A DNA stretch of 64,000 nucleotides. Origin: Byssothecium circinans. Lineage: Eukaryota > Ascomycota > Dothideomycetes > Pleosporales > Massarinaceae. Under the pieces are notes generated by a model. It was not told where the DNA came from, did no database searches, and saw only the letters and a list, made by a program, of their open reading frames with translations. A program made the position numbers and the translations under genes. This document shows positions 1-10,946 of the stretch, piece after piece (position 1 is the stretch's first letter; the number at the start of each line of letters is the position of its first letter). The stretch is from the NCBI GenBank assembly GCA_010015675.1, contig ML976985.1, positions 871,830-935,829 on the forward strand, given 5' to 3'.

Positions 1-374
1 GTGAGGGAAAAAAATTACCGAGGGCGCCAAGGAATATCACCGATTTTTGCATATAATAGATCACATACTACGTCGGTCGTTCACTATGCGTTTCCCGCTA
101 CGAAATTTAAGTTGTGCCGTATGTTCAACTCCTAAACAACCTTGTCCAATCTGTTCCCTCACTTTGACCTCCTGATACGCTCTTGATCTCAGCAGAAAGG
201 TCGTGGTGGTAGGCACCGGTGTGCAATTTTCCCCGCAATATTTATGTCAGCTTATTTTGCACTCGCAGGGAAACAGTAAGCACGACCTTAAAGAGGATAA
301 AAGTATGTGTTTACTGATCATTGCTCATAGTCGGCCCGATAAACTGAGTACATCCGCCAGCCTCCACTACTGCA

Positions 375-382
375 TATAAATA
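375..382 (+). promoter_or_regulatory. TATA box of the EthD-domain gene
   Basis: TATAAATA lies about 150 bases before the ATG at 529. It is followed by a long pyrimidine-rich leader (about 385-528), the usual layout of a filamentous-fungal promoter and 5' UTR. No upstream regulatory site could be assigned. Confidence 0.55.
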
Positions 383-528
383 AGCCTCCCTTTCACTTCA
401 CCGTCAACTCGCTATCTACCTCCCTCCGTCCCACTCCCCGAACACTTCCAAGCCACTACCCACTGCACTACATTCCCCTTCCTCCCCAGCTCCCCCCGCG
501 ACCACAATCACAATCACAAGCCCCCACC

Positions 529-989
529 ATGGCAAACCACGCGACAGTAATCGTCCTCTACCCCTCCAAGGAAGGCGCCAAATTCGACCTCGACTACTAT
601 ACCAGCACACACATGGTACTCGCAGAAAAAACCTGGAAGCCCCACGGGTACGTCACTCCATCCCATCTATCACGCCGATGGAAGAAGGCCCACATGCAAC
701 TTCCCTTCAGCCCAAAAACCGCAATTCCTTGAAAGTACCTAGTAATCTTCCAAGCGAACAGTGTAAGTGTACTAACCTTTCAACATCGACTACCAGACTC
801 CTCTCGTGGAAAGTGATGACGTTCGCCGAGGGCCCGTACAGCGTCGGCGCAGAGGTGGCGTTTGAGAGCTTGGCCGCGTTCCAGAAGGCGATGCAGGCTC
901 CCGACGCTAAGGTCGTTGCTGATGATGTGAAGAATTTCTCGAGCGTGGAGCCGGTTTTCGTCGTGGGTGAGGATGTGAAGACGGGGTGA
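529..989 (+). CDS. EthD-domain small protein, two exons
   Basis: Exons 529-647 and 797-989 encode 103 residues, the normal size of a stand-alone EthD-domain (dimeric ferredoxin-like alpha/beta barrel) protein. The intron 648-796 starts GTACGT, has ACTAAC at 771-776 as branch site and ends CAG. The join restores a codon split two-one and gives the continuous stretch KPHGLLSWKV. The N-terminus MANHATVIVLYPS followed by FDLDYYTSTHM is the typical first strand and helix, with the His-Met that EthD proteins carry. The ATG context CCACCATGG is near ideal. EthD proteins were named from ethyl tert-butyl ether degradation; fungal members often sit beside secondary-metabolism genes and may act on small hydrophobic molecules. 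A terpene cyclase gene lies 1.1 kb downstream on the other strand. The reaction here is unknown. GTAAGT at 763 is a possible alternative donor. Confidence 0.85.
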
Positions 990-1270
990 GGGGTTTTATG
1001 GTGTTTTAGGGGAGCGGTGGGGAGGGGAGTGGAGAGGAGAGGGGTATGGAGAGAGAGGCTGGAGGGGATTTGACGTGGGATTGATTGGCATGGATGCGAG
1101 GGGTATGTATTTCTTGCTGAGAATTTATGCTTGGTAAATAGTTAGTGTTCGAATCCCCACTGTCTAGTTATCTAATCACTGAGCCTGCTATCGTTTTTCT
1201 CCGTGGTTTCTTGTTTGATGCCGTGCGATGCGGTTCGGGGAATCGCTTTGAAGAGTACTGTTGGGGGGGT

Positions 1271-1301
<31 letters not shown>

Positions 1302-1352
1302 ACAATAGCGGATTTTCGACTTGCGGGGAATCACCCTGTAGGTTTAACAGTA
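990..1352. other. Intergenic, with a 24-base poly-G run
   Basis: This stretch holds the presumed 3' UTR of the EthD gene and no further gene. Positions 1263-1269 are seven G and 1271-1294 are 24 consecutive G, split by one T. The tract could form a G-quadruplex and is prone to slippage, so its exact length should not be trusted. No polyadenylation signal stands out. Confidence 0.7.
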
Positions 1353-1705
1353 GGACCTATTCGGTATCCTCCCGCACCGTCCGGTTTTTTTTTTTTTTTA
1401 ATTAAGAAAATAGACACTGGCTAAGCTACACCGTACTAAATCAGAAATCGCGTTTGGTATAGTTAGGTGTCTAGCTATACTTCAAACATATAGAAAAACC
1501 TAGCTCTCTTTAAGTAGCTCCAGGCGTGCCTACTACCCTTAAAAAGGCTGGAAAACTAAACGCTCTTAGACTATGTAAATTCCCAATTTTAACCAGACGT
1601 AATCTAGAGCGTCTAGTATTTTACATTTTTAGCTAGGCCTTAGCTGCAGACACCCTAGCGACCGTACAGTAAACCGGACGGTCCGGGACGACGCCGAAAA
1701 GGCCC
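1353..1705. mobile_element. 353-bp non-autonomous inverted-repeat element (MITE-like)
   Basis: Positions 1353-1387 and 1671-1705 form an imperfect terminal inverted repeat, 29 of 35 bases matching, with the inner ACCGTCCGGTTT perfect. Three of the six mismatches are C/T or G/A differences, as expected from RIP. The interior (about 1400-1640) is rich in TA and CTAG and poor in CA/TG, unlike the flanking DNA, and has no ORF. A 15-base T run begins inside the left arm (1385-1399). The target duplication is not clear: TA precedes the left end and TTA follows the right end. Size and structure fit a MITE, perhaps of the Tc1/mariner type, but the superfamily is inference. Confidence 0.65.
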
Positions 1706-2070
1706 TTATTCAGGACGGTCCTGGGAAATAATACCCTGGGTATGTATGGCCCCGTTGGAGGAAAACGGCTTTTGGATTGGACTCTGTGGTTCCTGCTCGT
1801 CGACTCGGCTTCCACGCATTGATTGGGTACAGTTGTATGTCGAGGGTGGTGTTTGGGGAGAAGGGGTAACCATAAACTTGGTGCTAAAAAAGAGATGGGT
1901 ATAAAGCTATAAAGAAGGGAATGGAAAGGTTTAGAGAGATAGAAACTGTTACATCATCGGAGTTGCCAATCTTTTGTAGGCAAGATTCAAAGGAATTCGT
2001 GTTCAGTATCTGTGAAGATCATTCTCTAAAAATATCCCACAACAGTCCCACAAAGCACATCTCCACCCCC
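1706..2070. other. Intergenic, no gene seen
   Basis: A TIR-like GGACGGTCC core recurs at about 1713, echoing the repeat to the left. The rest is the presumed 3' flank of the minus-strand terpene cyclase gene. A short open frame on the minus strand covers the element arm and has no coding character. Confidence 0.5.
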
Positions 2071-3284
2071 CTATTCGCGCTCAATCTCGCTCTCAATCTC
2101 AGTCTCACGCCCAGCCTCAGCATTATACCGTGGACAATTCGAGCTCCAGAAACAGTTCCCACCTAGCATAAGCCCCATAGCATCTACATACTTGGCCATC
2201 TTCCGCGAGCCCCCACACAGCTTCATAACCTCGGCGCCAAGCTGCCTCGTCTTCTGTTCATGCTGCACGATCAAGCCCTTGAGATACACTACCGCATCTT
2301 CTTCCGTCAGGTCGTACTGTTTCTTGATCACCGATACCGCGTTCCACTGACGGTCGGCCGGGCCGTTGCGCTCGACGTTCCAGGAGTAGAGGTCGTTAGT
2401 GAGACCCATGGCGCGGCCAGCGGAGAGGCAGAAATCGTGGCAGATGTCTTGCTCTTGGGGAGTGAGACAGATATAGAGGGTCCATTGCATGAACGATTCC
2501 ATGATCCTACATCGTGTCAGTTAACCAAAATAACTGCGTAAAGATTGGAAAAGGGGGGAACGGACCAAAAGCCAACATTAACGATCCTGAACTCGGTGTA
2601 CTCGTCGATAGTCGTGAAAGTCCCCTTCTTACTATCATAGTTCTGCAGATAAGACTTCAGTGACTCAATAACCCGATCCGCACCTTCATTATCCATGCGG
2701 ACGAGGCGCTCGGCGAAGTCGTGGAATAGCCGCATGATGAGCATTTTGCGGCTTGGTTTCTCGGGTGCTTTGCTTGTTTCGAGGGAATCGCGGAGTTTGG
2801 CGTGGACTTCGACGGCTTTACTGTGCGGGATATCTTCTGCGAGATCTGCTCGGACATGTGCAGTCAGTGATGTGTTCTGTACTCATTCGTTGAGTGTGGT
2901 ATTCGCGAACTCACCATCATACATCTAAAGAGTCTCAATAATCTCCGTTGCGAGTTTGACACGCTCCATCTTCCCATACGGCCATGTGAGAGCAAAGAAG
3001 TTGCCGTAAGGACCCGCTGAGTGTGAACGAAGCTCCTTTTCCTTCGCTGGGGGGTCGATGTCGAGCCATGTCTTGCGGGCCGCTTGCGCTCCTAGAGTAA
3101 TTTGAGGCTCGTCAGCGTGTAGGCGTACGGGGAATGTGGTTATACAGGAGGGCGAGGATAAAACGTCGATTTTAGTGGCGGAGATGGTGTTTATGGAGCG
3201 TGAGGACGAGGTCCGTGGAAGGCTGGAGAGCCATGAAGGGCGCTCAGAGTGGGTGAGAGAGGGGCTCAGGACTTGGACGGACAT
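2071..3284 (-). pseudogene. Class I terpene cyclase (PaFS-type cyclase domain) with one in-frame TAG
   Basis: Exons 3284-2915, 2845-2566 and 2506-2071 join in frame to 361 codons. Introns 2846-2914 (GTGAGT..CAG) and 2507-2565 (GTCCGT..TAG) each carry a CTGAC branch site. The first junction creates the Asp-rich metal motif, MYDDLAED, at about residues 121-128. NDLYSWNVE at 254-262 is the NSE/DTE metal motif, and WSSNCPRYN near 339-347 is the conserved C-terminal Arg-Tyr pair. These are the features of fungal sesqui-/di-/sesterterpene cyclases that ionise a prenyl diphosphate with Mg2+. The length fits a cyclase domain alone; no prenyltransferase domain follows. Codon 120 (2925-2927) is TAG directly before the Asp-rich motif; one G-to-A change from TGG would give it. 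No splice choice I could find removes it. Either the gene is dead, or this is an allele or a sequence error. The product is unknown. Confidence 0.8.
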
Positions 3285-5407
3285 GGTGGTGGATGAGAGG
3301 GGTAGATTGTAGGAAGCGGTTGGGACTTGGTGAAAGTCTTTGTCAATGGAATGTTCGATGAGATGTTGAATGTGCTGATGACTCTATCCAAAACACTGGC
3401 TACTCACAGTCTTATACAGTACTTTACCGCAATCCATAACCTCACCACTCTAGACACCTCTGACATCACATCACCCAAGATCCAAAGATCCGCAACGGTC
3501 AGAGCTGTCACTGATATCATACCTCGTGGCATCCCAGGGTCACAGGTCCCACCAAACCCAACCTCCACTCCGCCTGTCTACTTTTAAACGGCCCTAAAAC
3601 TCTTTTCCAAAAGCTCCGGTTGGGTACCGTAAGCACACCTACGTCAGGCTTGTGAAGCTTATAGGCCCGAAGGAACGTTCCAGTGCATGCGATTACGTGC
3701 AACTAGGCCACAGCTTGGTGTTGGAACACTGTTCTGACCAGTCTAGCTTTGGATCGTCGCCCAATTTAGGATTCACTGACGTTCTTTTTAGGATTCGAGA
3801 AGCTTCCCAGCAGCGGATCAGGGAGCAGTGGATCAGGGAATCGTCGATTACCGCATAGGAGGGAGGCCTACCTAGGTAGGTATGAATGGGCGCCTGAGGG
3901 GCTAGCACAGGGTCATTAGGCTAGATGTTGGTTAGCATTGTCATCAGATCGACATCAAGGTAGATCACCATCTTCTCGTCTCCTTTGGTTTTCCTGGCAC
4001 AAAGATCCTTATGTGATGTTCTAAAACCGCAATCGATTTCTCATTCCCAAATTTTCGGTCACTGGAGTGGAGGATCTGGCTCGGCTGCGAATCTTTTTCT
4101 TTTTCATGATATTGTACAAGGCTTTGGTGGTTTGGAGGTTTCAGGAGGAGAATCTATTGTTGTCGCTTGGGAGTTAGCTTGAGCCTTGCATTATTTTCAT
4201 TTATGCCACTACTTCGTGTCACCTCCAACGACACTTGGCCCTTCAAGCTCCGTGCGAGAACAACTGCCGCACTTCCTTCGTCTGGAATCTGGTTGGCTCG
4301 TTCCCCTGAGCCACTACCACGGGACGGGAACCAGAGGGCCAGAGCGTATGGCTCCGACGTCGTGCTCGGCGAGGGTCTAATCGCAACGGTCACCGTTCAC
4401 ATGCTGTTCATTAGTAATATTCGTACTTCAGTACGGAGTACATTTATCTTCCTCGTTCTTGTGCGCAGTAAGACATGCGAAAATTCTCTACCGGGCGAAA
4501 TACCACACAGGAGAACTTTTACAGAATCCTAACTTAGAATCCTTGACAGGTACAGAACGATAAAAAAATTTCAACCTGGGGTAAAATCCTACATCCGCTC
4601 TTTGGGAAGGGATCTACCGGCTTAAAGGCCTGTTGAAACATGACCTCGTTATTATTGTGCTCTCGCGCACGGGCACTGCACTGGGTGGTCTGAGAGTCAC
4701 GTGCTTTTGCCACTCTCTTCGGACGCGTTGTGTCTCACTTCTTGACCGATTATCAGGATTCTATTGGTTTGCTGAGGGTGAAAATTCTACGTGATTCTCA
4801 GACCAGCTGTTTCCACTACGCTCCGCGAGTATGGTACAAGGGCTTATCAACTGCCTGGTTAGTCCAGAACCTCGAAACCGGTTGGTGGATTGGTCTCGGC
4901 TACGGTTGGAGTTCCCCGAATCGGTTCTGTTTCGGCTGGTTGGCTAATCATCCATTTGGGGATAAGTTCAAGATCTGCAATTAAGACTTCTGAGGCGGAA
5001 TTACTCATGGAATTTTCATGTATCACTTATGGTTTTAGAGAAAGAAGGATTTGGTAAGTCAAATTATCTTAATATCGTTGCTATCGAAAGAAAAGGTTTC
5101 TTTTTGGGGTATTACGTTAGTACACGGACCTAAGCAACACTGACAAGACATCGTCAGGCAACAACCCATGGAACCAAGCCATCTGATTAGAGTGTACTAG
5201 AATTCGTCACGGAATTCATAGATTCACACTAATCACAAGCCTTGTCCATTACGAGTCAAAAGCCCAACAGTCACGTCAGTGTTGACCAGAGTCACCGAAT
5301 GCTACCCAAGCTTGTATGCCCAAGCCTCAACCGCCGCTTTCGTATTCGTACCCTGTTCGCGAGAGAGAGAGCTGCAAAGACAATCAATCTTATGCAGGGC
5401 CTGGCAT
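3285..5407. other. Intergenic, about 2.1 kb, no gene supported
   Basis: Several frames of 60-120 codons exist on both strands (for example around 3517-3908, 4154-4532 and 4730-4984), but they overlap each other, have no recognisable domain and lack convincing splice extension. A near-perfect tandem GGATCAGGGA pair lies around 3816-3839, and a 14-bp palindrome is at 3867-3880. The right end is the 3' flank of the receptor-like gene. Confidence 0.55.
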
Positions 5408-6624
5408 CTAGACCTGAGTATAAGTGACAGTGTACTGTGTATCCTTTCCAATTCCATCCTTTGACACAATATGTTCCTGACTCCTTGACGGGGACGCCTT
5501 GGAATGCTTGGAAGGAACATCGTTGAGTTTGATCTTGGGGCCCATATCCAGACGTGAGCGCTGCGATCTCTTGTTGCTCGAGGCACCGTAGCCACTGCCC
5601 TCAGTGCGTCCCCACTTGACCATCTTGATGAGAGGACGCAAGGCAGCGAGCGAGGCGGTGAAGATTGTGAGTCCGAGTTCGGTGATGGAACTGTGAATCA
5701 GCGGTCAGCACATAGTCCTTATTGTAGTGATACGAGTTTCACATACTAGACAAAAGTCGTGAGATAAGCGTTCATGGCCTCGGGGCCCACGGCAGACTTC
5801 AAGTTCGCAACATCCACCAGGTACTTGAGCCGAATGACGGTCGCGATGGAGCTGACTACACCTAATCCGAGCAAGACGATGACTGAGATCTTCATCTTCA
5901 GGCTGAGCTGGACGCCTCGGAGGAGGAACACGGGAATAGATGCGTACAGGAAGCTTGAGATGATGTCCATGGCGGAGATGGAGAAACCAGTGTTTCCCAA
6001 GATCTTAGGATTCATGCAAGTACCTGTGCCTTCTCCCCAGGCGAAAGGGAGGGGTCGACATTGCAGACCCACGATCGTACTGGTAGCGAGAGTCCAAAGT
6101 GCCATGCATCCTACAGAAGCTTCGAGGAGGCGGCGGATGGGCTTGTTGGTTGCGGCGATGCGGTAGAGGACGAGAGCGACGGAGACCTTGGCGACGAAGA
6201 CGATGATGACATACTCGAGTGTGGAAATGACGAAGAACTGTTGGAGGATTCACGGTCAGCCCCCAGAACCTTTGCAGTGGCGTTTCGAAGTTATTCAAAC
6301 GTGGAAAGGGGAGTGATGCGCACCTTGACCGCTACTATTTGGTCATATTTTGGATTGAGCCCAAAGTCATCGGCGCCATAACCGTTCGTCACTGATATGA
6401 AAGTCGTGGCGCACAAGACGACGAAGCCAGACTATCACACTGTTAGTCGCCACGAAGTAATAGACTTTTTGAACTAGACGCACAAAAGCAACAAGCATAG
6501 CCCAGTCATCGTAGCTAAAAGCCTTGCTCATCAGACTTCGAACGTAGACTCTGAGGCTGACGGCAACAGTGTTGAGCACCAGGAAAGTGATCATCACCGG
6601 CGATATGCTGTCACGAGCCCACAT
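5408..6624 (-). CDS. PTH11-like / fungal rhodopsin-domain integral membrane protein, four exons
   Basis: Exons 6624-6484, 6431-6324, 6237-5747 and 5690-5408 join in frame to 340 residues. Introns are 6432-6483 (GTGCGT..TAG), 6238-6323 (GTGCGC..CAG) and 5691-5746 (GTATGT..CAG), each with a CTAAC or CTGAC branch site. The ATG at 6624 was chosen because the frame upstream (to 6672) has no other ATG. The protein begins with a hydrophobic helix, then YDDW (residues 38-41), the hallmark at the end of loop 1 in this family. NGYGADDFGLNP, a long central block with C-R-P and W-G residues, and ITELGLTIFTASLAALRPL before a polar Ser/Lys-rich tail follow. Seven membrane segments are expected. The family is fungal-specific and includes receptors for host or surface cues as well as many of unknown role. 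It shares a 1-kb upstream region with the divergent kinase-like gene. Confidence 0.85.
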
Positions 6625-7656
6625 CTCGACAACGGTGACTGGCCGATTGGTTTGTGAAAAACTTAGAGGCAAGATTTGCGAATGCCCTCAGTGGAGTGCA
6701 GTCAGACTCAGACAATGGAGACGTAAAGCGAGGGTGGCGAAAAGAAGGGATGGCTTGATTCGTCCTGGGGAATCACTGGGAGGATGAGAAGGTTCTTGCC
6801 GTTCCCTTTTGACTTTCTCCTATCGAAATCCCAACATCCCCGACCTTTTCCCATGCAGATGTGCTTTAGGAGTATGCAGGTGCGGGCAGGGCTTCCCATT
6901 GGGTTGCTTAACGATGCAATACCGTTCCCCGGCTCAAAACGGGCAGGATCTTAATATACAAAATATATCAAAGCGTGGCCGTGCTAAACTACCTAGGGAG
7001 CAAGCCACACGACGCTACGTATCCGAGCCGGGGACGAGGAAAGGCCTCCTCCTCGCTACATCCTACAGTGCGCAAGATCTTGTCAGTAATGAAACTTGAC
7101 TTGAGGACTGGTGTCGTCAGCTTCTTTCATCCACATCTCGTTCCTATAGAAGCGTTGAAAGTCTCTATATTTGTTGATAATTATTCGCAAGCGCCGCCCA
7201 TGCGGCCCGTACATGGTTACGGGATGGCCCGCTTCTTTCGCCCTGGTTCCACCTTCGCGAAGCTCCATATGCCGGGGCCTTGAAACACGAATATGGAACT
7301 GCAGTGTTGGTCTCCTAACCTGATGTTGCTCTGATATACGCTTACAGGAGATTGGGATCTACATAACCGCCACCGAGTTTCTGCAACATGCCACATCAGA
7401 ATTGCATCCACCGGATCGGCGGATAATCATCACACAACGGATGGGAATTGCAGCAAAAAGGGGCGAGGTTTGTCGAAAGAACAGTGAACCGTGTTCTCCA
7501 TGACCATAGCAAAAAGTTTTAGATTCCGGCCCAAAGTTGCCGCTGACTCGGTTAAATATCATTTCCCCAAGTTTCGATACATTTAGCTTGCAGCTAATTC
7601 TGAAGCATTGCAAGTCTAGTCAGCTGTCAGCACTCTTTTCCTCTCCTCTCCTCAAA
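6625..7656. promoter_or_regulatory. Divergent upstream region between receptor-like and kinase-like genes
   Basis: About 1 kb separates two start codons that point away from each other. The minus-strand side (6625-6790) is pyrimidine-rich as read toward the receptor-like gene. The plus-strand side has an AAATAT-type AT box near 7554 and a CTCTCCTCTCCTC leader just before the ATG at 7657. Short frames inside have no domain. Shared control is possible but not shown. Confidence 0.5.
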
Positions 7657-8805
7657 ATGACTGCCGCCGCGGAAGCCACCGTAGAAGCCGCTGCCACCGC
7701 CGTGAACGTCCCGTCGCTAGCAAAACTCGCCCTTCATCCAGACGACATCCCCCCACCACCAGAGCTCCCCGTCGTCCCCTCAGACGTCACTGCAGAATGG
7801 CTCTCCAAAGTGCTCGAACGAAAAGTCACATCCGTCAAGCTCGAAAGGACCATGCCAGGTACAGCCAGCAAAGTCTTCGTCACTATCGCGTATGAAGATG
7901 ATGATGCCTCCAACAAGCTCCCCACGCAGCTCTGCGTCAAGGGCGGCTTCGACCCCAACTTCATCAAGATGATGCCGTGGATCGTCATGATATACCAGCG
8001 CGAGTGCGACTTTTACAACTACGTCGCGCCCAAGCTCGACAACATGGAGCTACCGCGGTCTTGGTGGGCTGGTCACAATGCCACCCAAGGCATCGTTGCC
8101 ATGGATGACCTCGCGGCACAGGGCTGCGACTTTGGCAATCCGGCGGAGGCTTGGAGTGTGTCTCGCGTGCTGGCGGGTGTGGAGCAGCTCGCTGCACTAC
8201 ATGCAAAGACATGGCACGTGCAGGCGTCAGACTACCCGTGGCTGACGTCGGATTACGACCAGGCCATCCTCACGCTGATGAACACGTATGAAGCCGTCGT
8301 TAAGGGGCCCGATCGACCGAAAATCCATGAATATTTGAAAGATCAGGCGCGTGTCACGGCTGTGCTGAAAAAGCATTACGCCCTGCGGAATCCGAGGTTT
8401 CAGTGCTTACTGCACGGCGACTCGCATACCGGCAATACGTATCTCGTTAAAGGCGCGCCGCGCTTTCTCGACTGGCAGATGATCCACATTGGATCTGCGT
8501 TCCACGACTTGGCGTACTTCGTTGGCGCGGCGTTGACTGTCGAGGACCGGAGGGCAAGGGAATGGGATATTGTGGATCATTATCTTCGCACGTTGGAGAA
8601 GTTTGGGGTAGAGCCGTTGTTCAAGTCAGACGAGGAGGTTGCGGTTGAGTATAAGAAGTCCTTTCTGGCAGGTATCGGATGGATTATGTGTCCGTATGAG
8701 ATGCAGGTTAAGGAGTGCGTGTATCCTATGGCGTTGCGGTATGCGGCTGCTTTGGATGATCATAAGGTGTTGGAGCTTGTTGAGGGCTTGCCTGAGCAGT
8801 CATAG
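7657..8805 (+). CDS. Aminoglycoside phosphotransferase-like / CHK-like small-molecule kinase
   Basis: A single exon of 382 residues. The ATG at 7657 is the first in frame after a CT-rich leader; the frame extends upstream to 7537 only through a non-ATG codon. HGDSHTGN at residues 253-260 is the catalytic loop of the APH/choline-kinase fold (catalytic Asp255, metal-binding Asn260), and FLDWQ with Asp272 is the second metal site. Around residues 130-175 a strand with FKMMP-like residues and RECDFY, then MDDL (hinge region), match the kinase N-lobe and hinge. The N-terminal 30 residues are Ala-rich and probably disordered. The length is usual for fungal members. The family phosphorylates small alcohols or amines; the substrate cannot be read from sequence. 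Base composition and codon use are normal for the region and no RIP is seen. Confidence 0.85.
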   Translation: MTAAAEATVEAAATAVNVPSLAKLALHPDDIPPPPELPVVPSDVTAEWLSKVLERKVTSVKLERTMPGTASKVFVTIAYEDDDASNKLPTQLCVKGGFDPNFIKMMPWIVMIYQRECDFYNYVAPKLDNMELPRSWWAGHNATQGIVAMDDLAAQGCDFGNPAEAWSVSRVLAGVEQLAALHAKTWHVQASDYPWLTSDYDQAILTLMNTYEAVVKGPDRPKIHEYLKDQARVTAVLKKHYALRNPRFQCLLHGDSHTGNTYLVKGAPRFLDWQMIHIGSAFHDLAYFVGAALTVEDRRAREWDIVDHYLRTLEKFGVEPLFKSDEEVAVEYKKSFLAGIGWIMCPYEMQVKECVYPMALRYAAALDDHKVLELVEGLPEQS

Positions 8806-10946
8806 GCTTTTAGGATGGGAGAAGGTGTTGACGCCATCAGAATAGTGGTTTGATACAAAATACAACCTAAAAGATGAATTTAGATTTTTGAAACCTGGAG
8901 GAAGTCGTCGATGGTGGTGATCGACAGCAACGTCATATGTTAACCCAACGCTACCGTGTTGCTCAAGGTGGTGCATTACCTTCCTTTTCATTACGCCGAA
9001 GCATCTCATACAGCTCTGGGCTTCCATTTTTCCATTTTTTTTTTCTTTTTACCAGAGAACTCTCATGTCTCCGTTGCTTTTTGGTTTGAATGGGGGATTC
9101 TCTGCTAGTTCTTCGCAAGTACCATATCATATCCCAGATTGCAGTTTAATAGTACATCCAGACAGAGCTCCAAGAACCATACTCCGTCGTCAACATGATT
9201 TCTAGACAACACTTGAGAGGTTCAGTATCTCGCAGGCCTTTCAGCTCCAGCAAGAAGCATCCACTACGAGGTTGTTGCATTTTGAAGCATGGCAAGATCC
9301 CACAGCAACCATTTTGTCGATATCTTGCGGTTTTGAATTGATAACTAGAAGTTTATAATCAATCAATCCAAGAGTATCATCTGCAATTTTGGCCATTTCT
9401 CGAAGTACCCGGAAATATCATTCAATTGAATGTGTGCAGGGGGAAAGGACATGAAGAACGGGGGTTGTGACTTTGAATAGAGAATTAAAGACTCCAGAGT
9501 TCCAAGTGTCCTGACATGCTGCCATGATTCTCGTGCTACAGAAGTAGGCTTTTGGTTCCTTCCATGCGTGATGAAAGTACACATTTTATTTCGGCACAGA
9601 CATAGAGAGACGATAAGGTCAATAGTACTTTGACTTTGTGGATTCTCGAGACAGAAGAAGCTCCATGTTGAGACGGATTGGGAGTTTTTAGAGACATATC
9701 CGCAATGAAAACGGCGAGTGCAGAGAACAAAACATCGCATGGTCGAAGGAGTATTTTAGTCTTATAGTCATGTCCTCATCAAGAAACCAAGAAGACCACA
9801 TCTGATCGGCCCAGTCTTCTTTTCGAAAATTCATTCCATCTCGGCATAGACGTCTTTGATGGAGCTCTACGATTCCTCCTACAAAACTTCCCGCCACTGT
9901 CTCGGCGTCATTCATCTCCCGAGTAATGGTTTTTAACCACTTCGCTCTCTCATATCATCCGTCATTGCCCATTTAAACCCAACAAATGTCTTTCTCGGGT
10001 GTGCACATACATACACAGCATTGATCCCAGAAAGTCCAGTCACATGTTGAAGCGGAGTCGATTTCAGAATCCGGCCACCCACCCACCGAGAAACTCATCG
10101 GCCCTCCGTGCTACAATCTTTCGTTCCAAAAAAACAGCCCAAAGCACAACCAAAACTCTTGCTATCGCTGCATTATCACTTTTTGCAGCACAACAACACC
10201 GTATGTTCCCTTCGCCCTACTTTTATAAAAATACATCGAAAGGTACCGAAGGGGGCACTTCTCCATGGAAACATGGATCAATCCTTTCGATCCACGGGTA
10301 TAATCCCAGAATCAAAGCCCAATTCTCATGTATACAGAGCAGACCACTTTCAGACCCTCACAGATCGCTGAACATGGGACGGATGCCTCCTCATTTGTAA
10401 TTCTCTCTGCAAAGACACCGAGGACAATACTCCACATGTACATGGTCAGTAGCCCTTTTTAAATCTTTTTATTCCCTTCACTGAGTTCGCACATAGCTGT
10501 CCAAGTGTTGCGAACGACCGTTTTCGTACCGTAGCTTGTATGCTTGAAGGACCAGAAACATACTTGGTTCGCATATCGACCTTTGAAGTTCCCATCCAGA
10601 AGACCAAGTATTCTTTTCCCCTCCTCATTCAGAACAATAAACCAAGATAAATTCTCATCTCATTGCTACTGTTTCTGTCGATTTCGCGTATCCTTGCAGA
10701 CATCGGCACGGCTCATATAGCGTTTCCTTCAGCCATAGTCGGTCTCGCCATTACTGGCGCAACTTGTGGGTTTCTTTGGTAATAGGTTATTGCAGGAAAG
10801 TCTCCACGGCGGGCGTTTGCGTTGTCCGCCAAGCACCGGTCGGCGTTGGCCGCTCTCCCATGCCGACCCCTCGAGCACTAGCCACCTGTATCGTAAACCT
10901 GCTTATGTCATGTACCGTTTTCTTGCCCCCGCCTCGTCCTACGTTA
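8806..10946. other. Intergenic, about 2.1 kb; at best gene remnants
   Basis: The strongest candidate is a minus-strand frame at 9363-9740, with Leu/Ile-rich text such as LGTLESLILYSKS that resembles a leucine-rich or F-box-type protein, but it has no defined start, no domain I can name, and stops on both sides. Minus-strand 10446-10628 and plus-strand 9999-10400 are similar orphan frames. Composition is intermediate and RIP is not evident. The right end (10,780-10,940) is GC-richer DNA directly bordering the Fot1-like element. Confidence 0.45.

Noticed and set aside
1150..1165. GTTCGAATCCCC, similar to a tRNA T-loop / B box
   Set aside because: No matching A box, anticodon arm or acceptor stem could be folded around it.
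3867..3880. Perfect 14-bp palindrome CCTACCTAGGTAGG
   Set aside because: Short low-complexity palindrome; nothing around it suggests an element end or operator.
3517..4984. Several 60-120 codon frames on both strands
   Set aside because: They overlap each other, have no domain, no good start context and no splice partner; treated as chance frames.
6625..6672. Upstream extension of the receptor-like protein to 6672
   Set aside because: The extension begins at a TTG; the first ATG in frame is 6624 and gives a normal N-terminus.
7537..7656. Upstream extension of the kinase-like protein to 7537
   Set aside because: The extension begins at a TTG in the leader; ATG 7657 follows a typical pyrimidine-rich leader.
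9363..10628. Orphan frames at 9363-9740 (-), 9999-10400 (+) and 10446-10628 (-)
   Set aside because: Some Leu-rich text but no nameable domain, no clear starts and no consistent splicing; mentioned only as possible remnants.
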